This document shows, piece by piece, positions 62,401 to 64,000 of a stretch of DNA of 64,000 nt. Source of the DNA: an uncultured Clostridium sp. (GTDB lineage Bacteria; Bacillota; Clostridia; Clostridiales; Clostridiaceae); NCBI RefSeq assembly GCF_934754915.1, contig NZ_CAKVKB010000006.1, forward strand, positions 1 through 64,000, given 5' to 3'. The number at the start of each line of letters is the position of its first letter. Position 1 is the first letter of the stretch. The translations under genes were made by a program, and so were the position numbers. The notes under the pieces were generated by a model, which had not been told where the DNA came from, searched no databases, and saw only the letters and a list, made by a program, of their open reading frames with translations.

Positions 62401-63870
62401 GTGAACTTAAAGCTTAAAAAAGATACTGTTTCAGATGTATCATCATCCAAAAAAGCTGAAGTATTAAAAAAAATATTAAATAAAAAAGTTATAGCTGTAA
62501 TATGTGCAATAGCAGTTGCAGGAAGTGGTTTCGCAGCATATAAAATAAAAAGCGGAGGAAAAAATGAAAAACAGCAAAATAAAGTGAGATATACTGTTTT
62601 AGGAAAAGGAAATGTATATAAAATGGTAAGCTCATCTGGTGCTATAAAAAGTGGAACATCTACAAGTGCTTATTCTAATCTGAATGACTATAATGTTCAA
62701 GAAATAAATGTGGAAGTTGGAGATGAGGTGAAAAAAGGAGATGTTCTAGCAGTAATTGATACATCAACTTTAGAAGATGAAATTGAAAAGCAGGAATTAA
62801 GTGTTACAGCAAATGAAAAGAAGAATCAGATTGCTCTTCAGCAAGCAAAAGATACATATGATAATTCTGTTTATTTATATGAAAACAATCTTAATACAAA
62901 CCTTGTAAATGCACAGGCAGCATTGGATCAGGCAAAACTGTCTCTTGAAAATAAAAAGAACATATATGAATATAAACAGATGCTTTTAGATAATGGAGAA
63001 GAATCAAGTCAGAATGTAAATTTAGCTAAAATAGATTATGAAAACGCTCAGACTGATTATGACAAATCACAGGTTGCATTGGATGCAGCAAAGATAAATG
63101 TTGAGCAGGAGATTGAAAAAAACAAAAAAAATTATGAAAGCGCATTAGCAGCTGCAAATGATACAAGTTCTAGGCTTGAACTTGAAAAAAAGAAGGAAAA
63201 ACTTAAAGATAAAGAAGTTTTAGCTCCTGTTGATGGAATAATTACTGCTGTAAATGCTTCAGTAGGTTCAAAATGTGAAGATTCGTTATTTGTGATTCAA
63301 GATTTAAATGATCTTATTGTGAAAGTTGATGTTGATGAAACTGAAATAGCAGATGTAGCTGTAGGAGAAAAAGTACAGGTTACTACTGATGCATCTGATC
63401 AAGTTCTTGAAGGAGAAGTAGTAAGTGTTGATCCTATATCAAGCGCTGCTGCATCAGAAACTTCAACAAGCAGCAATGGTAATAATAGTGGTGGAGGTTC
63501 TTCAAGCAGTAGTAATTCAACAAGCAGTGATGTTACTTTTACAGTTAAAGTACAAATAACAAGTGATGATGTAGATGATTCAATAAAGGTTGGTATGAAT
63601 GCAGTTGTAAATATTATTACTGATGAAGCAGATGATGTATTTTCAGTTCCATATGAATCTATAATTGATAATCATGGACAAAAATCAATATATGTTGCAG
63701 AAGAGGAAAATGGACAATATGTAGTTAAAGAAATATCAATAACTGCAGGATTGGAATCAGATATGAATACAGAAATAGAAGGAGCAGATTTGAAAGAAGG
63801 AATGATTGTATTGAATGATCCTTCAAATTATCAAGTTGGAAGCGTTGTTGATATAAACAATGGGAGGTAA
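62401..63870 (+). CDS. HlyD/MacA-type membrane-fusion adaptor protein
   Basis: 489 residues. A basic N-terminus and a signal-anchor helix (about 29-47) precede a lipoyl-like half-motif (VEVGDEVKKGDVLAVID), a coiled-coil hairpin (about 115-270) and the second lipoyl half and beta-barrel (VLAPVDGIITAVN...). A Ser/Gly/Asn-rich low-complexity insertion (about 349-380) sits in the beta-barrel domain. GTG 62401 follows GGAGGGC. It links an ABC pump to the TolC-like channel in a MacAB-type system. The ABC ATPase follows. Confidence 0.9.
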   Translation: MNLKLKKDTVSDVSSSKKAEVLKKILNKKVIAVICAIAVAGSGFAAYKIKSGGKNEKQQNKVRYTVLGKGNVYKMVSSSGAIKSGTSTSAYSNLNDYNVQEINVEVGDEVKKGDVLAVIDTSTLEDEIEKQELSVTANEKKNQIALQQAKDTYDNSVYLYENNLNTNLVNAQAALDQAKLSLENKKNIYEYKQMLLDNGEESSQNVNLAKIDYENAQTDYDKSQVALDAAKINVEQEIEKNKKNYESALAAANDTSSRLELEKKKEKLKDKEVLAPVDGIITAVNASVGSKCEDSLFVIQDLNDLIVKVDVDETEIADVAVGEKVQVTTDASDQVLEGEVVSVDPISSAAASETSTSSNGNNSGGGSSSSSNSTSSDVTFTVKVQITSDDVDDSIKVGMNAVVNIITDEADDVFSVPYESIIDNHGQKSIYVAEEENGQYVVKEISITAGLESDMNTEIEGADLKEGMIVLNDPSNYQVGSVVDINNGR

Positions 63871-63874
63871 TTGA

Positions 63875-64000
63875 ATGAGTGAAAATATAATTGAAATGAA
63901 AGATATAAGAAAAAGCTTCTATATAGGAACTCCAAATCAGCTGAATATTTTAAAAGGTATAGATATTACTGTAAAAAAAGGAGAATTTGTATCTATAGTT
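63875..64000 (+). CDS. ABC transporter ATP-binding protein, 5' fragment (MacB/LolD type)
   Basis: The first 42 residues only; the gene leaves the window. MSENIIEMKDIRKSFYIGTP and LKGIDITVKKGEFVSIV are the usual opening of MacB/LolD-type ATPases up to just before Walker A. GGGAGG precedes ATG 63875. Only 4 nt separate it from the adaptor stop, so it is the same operon. It probably forms a tripartite pump with the adaptor and the broken TolC-like gene; a permease is expected downstream. Confidence 0.88.
   Translation, partial: MSENIIEMKDIRKSFYIGTPNQLNILKGIDITVKKGEFVSIV

Noticed and set aside
1..64000. CRISPR arrays, insertion sequences, tRNA and rRNA genes
   Set aside because: No spaced direct repeats, transposase-like proteins, cloverleaf sequences or rRNA were recognised on reading both strands.

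Overview
The window is a chromosomal stretch of a low-GC, spore-forming anaerobe, most likely a Clostridium of cluster I. The base composition is strongly AT-rich. Genes mostly start behind strong AGGAGG-type sites and often use TTG or GTG. The gene content is also clostridial: V-type ATPase, reverse rubrerythrin, PerR, SpoVB, a Spo0E-like protein, LonB, and MetH with a separate reactivation protein. No rRNA, tRNA, CRISPR array, insertion sequence or prophage was recognised. Species was not determined.

Layout. 1-0.64 kb: noncoding DNA with a terminator and three palindromes, then a small Cys-rich ORF. 0.66-9.95 kb: protein quality control block (membrane protein, tig, clpP, clpX, lonB, lonA, ysxC). 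10.1-11.8 kb: three low-complexity Cys/Gly/Asn-rich proteins and a hairpin-rich trailer. 11.9-16 kb: VCBS-like membrane protein, perR, two small proteins, pncB. 16.5-30.2 kb: UvrD-type helicase, FtsA-like protein, M20 amidohydrolase, pseudouridine synthase, two MOP-family flippases (the second is SpoVB), a membrane-anchored beta-propeller, and a methyltransferase-like/B12-radical-SAM pair. 30.2-39 kb: complete V-ATPase operon (ntpFIKECGABD) with a clear promoter and terminator; its K subunit carries every Na+ ligand known from Enterococcus hirae. 39.3-46 kb: MraY/WecA-family transferase, SAM-I riboswitch controlling a split methionine synthase, flavoprotein, MBL hydrolase. 46.4-51.8 kb: ECF S component (NiaX-like), DUF1292, acidic protein, 6S RNA, Spo0E-like protein, DUF896, hprK, M18 aminopeptidase. 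51.8-58.3 kb: PHP phosphoesterase, lipoprotein, truncated pyruvate-kinase-like protein, DUF5685/J-domain/membrane operon, PerR-boxed reverse rubrerythrin, macro-domain protein. 58.7-64 kb: two-component system followed by a TolC-like gene broken by an in-frame stop, an HlyD-type adaptor and the start of an ABC ATPase.

Connections. perR and a rubrerythrin promoter whose spacer contains a PerR box are in the same window and suggest a peroxide-stress circuit. Two inverted Spo0A boxes lie between the Spo0E-like gene and DUF896-hprK, linking sporulation control to carbon control. pncB and the NiaX-like transporter point to niacin salvage. The SAM-I riboswitch governs the cobalamin-dependent methionine synthase and its reactivator together. 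No wholly new system is proven. The best candidates for follow-up are the Cys/Asn-rich locus at 10.1-11.8 kb, the pyruvate-kinase-like protein, the TolC-like lesion and the Spo0A-box intergenic region. Many start codons were moved downstream of the longest possible ORF because the ribosome binding site lies inside the longer version.
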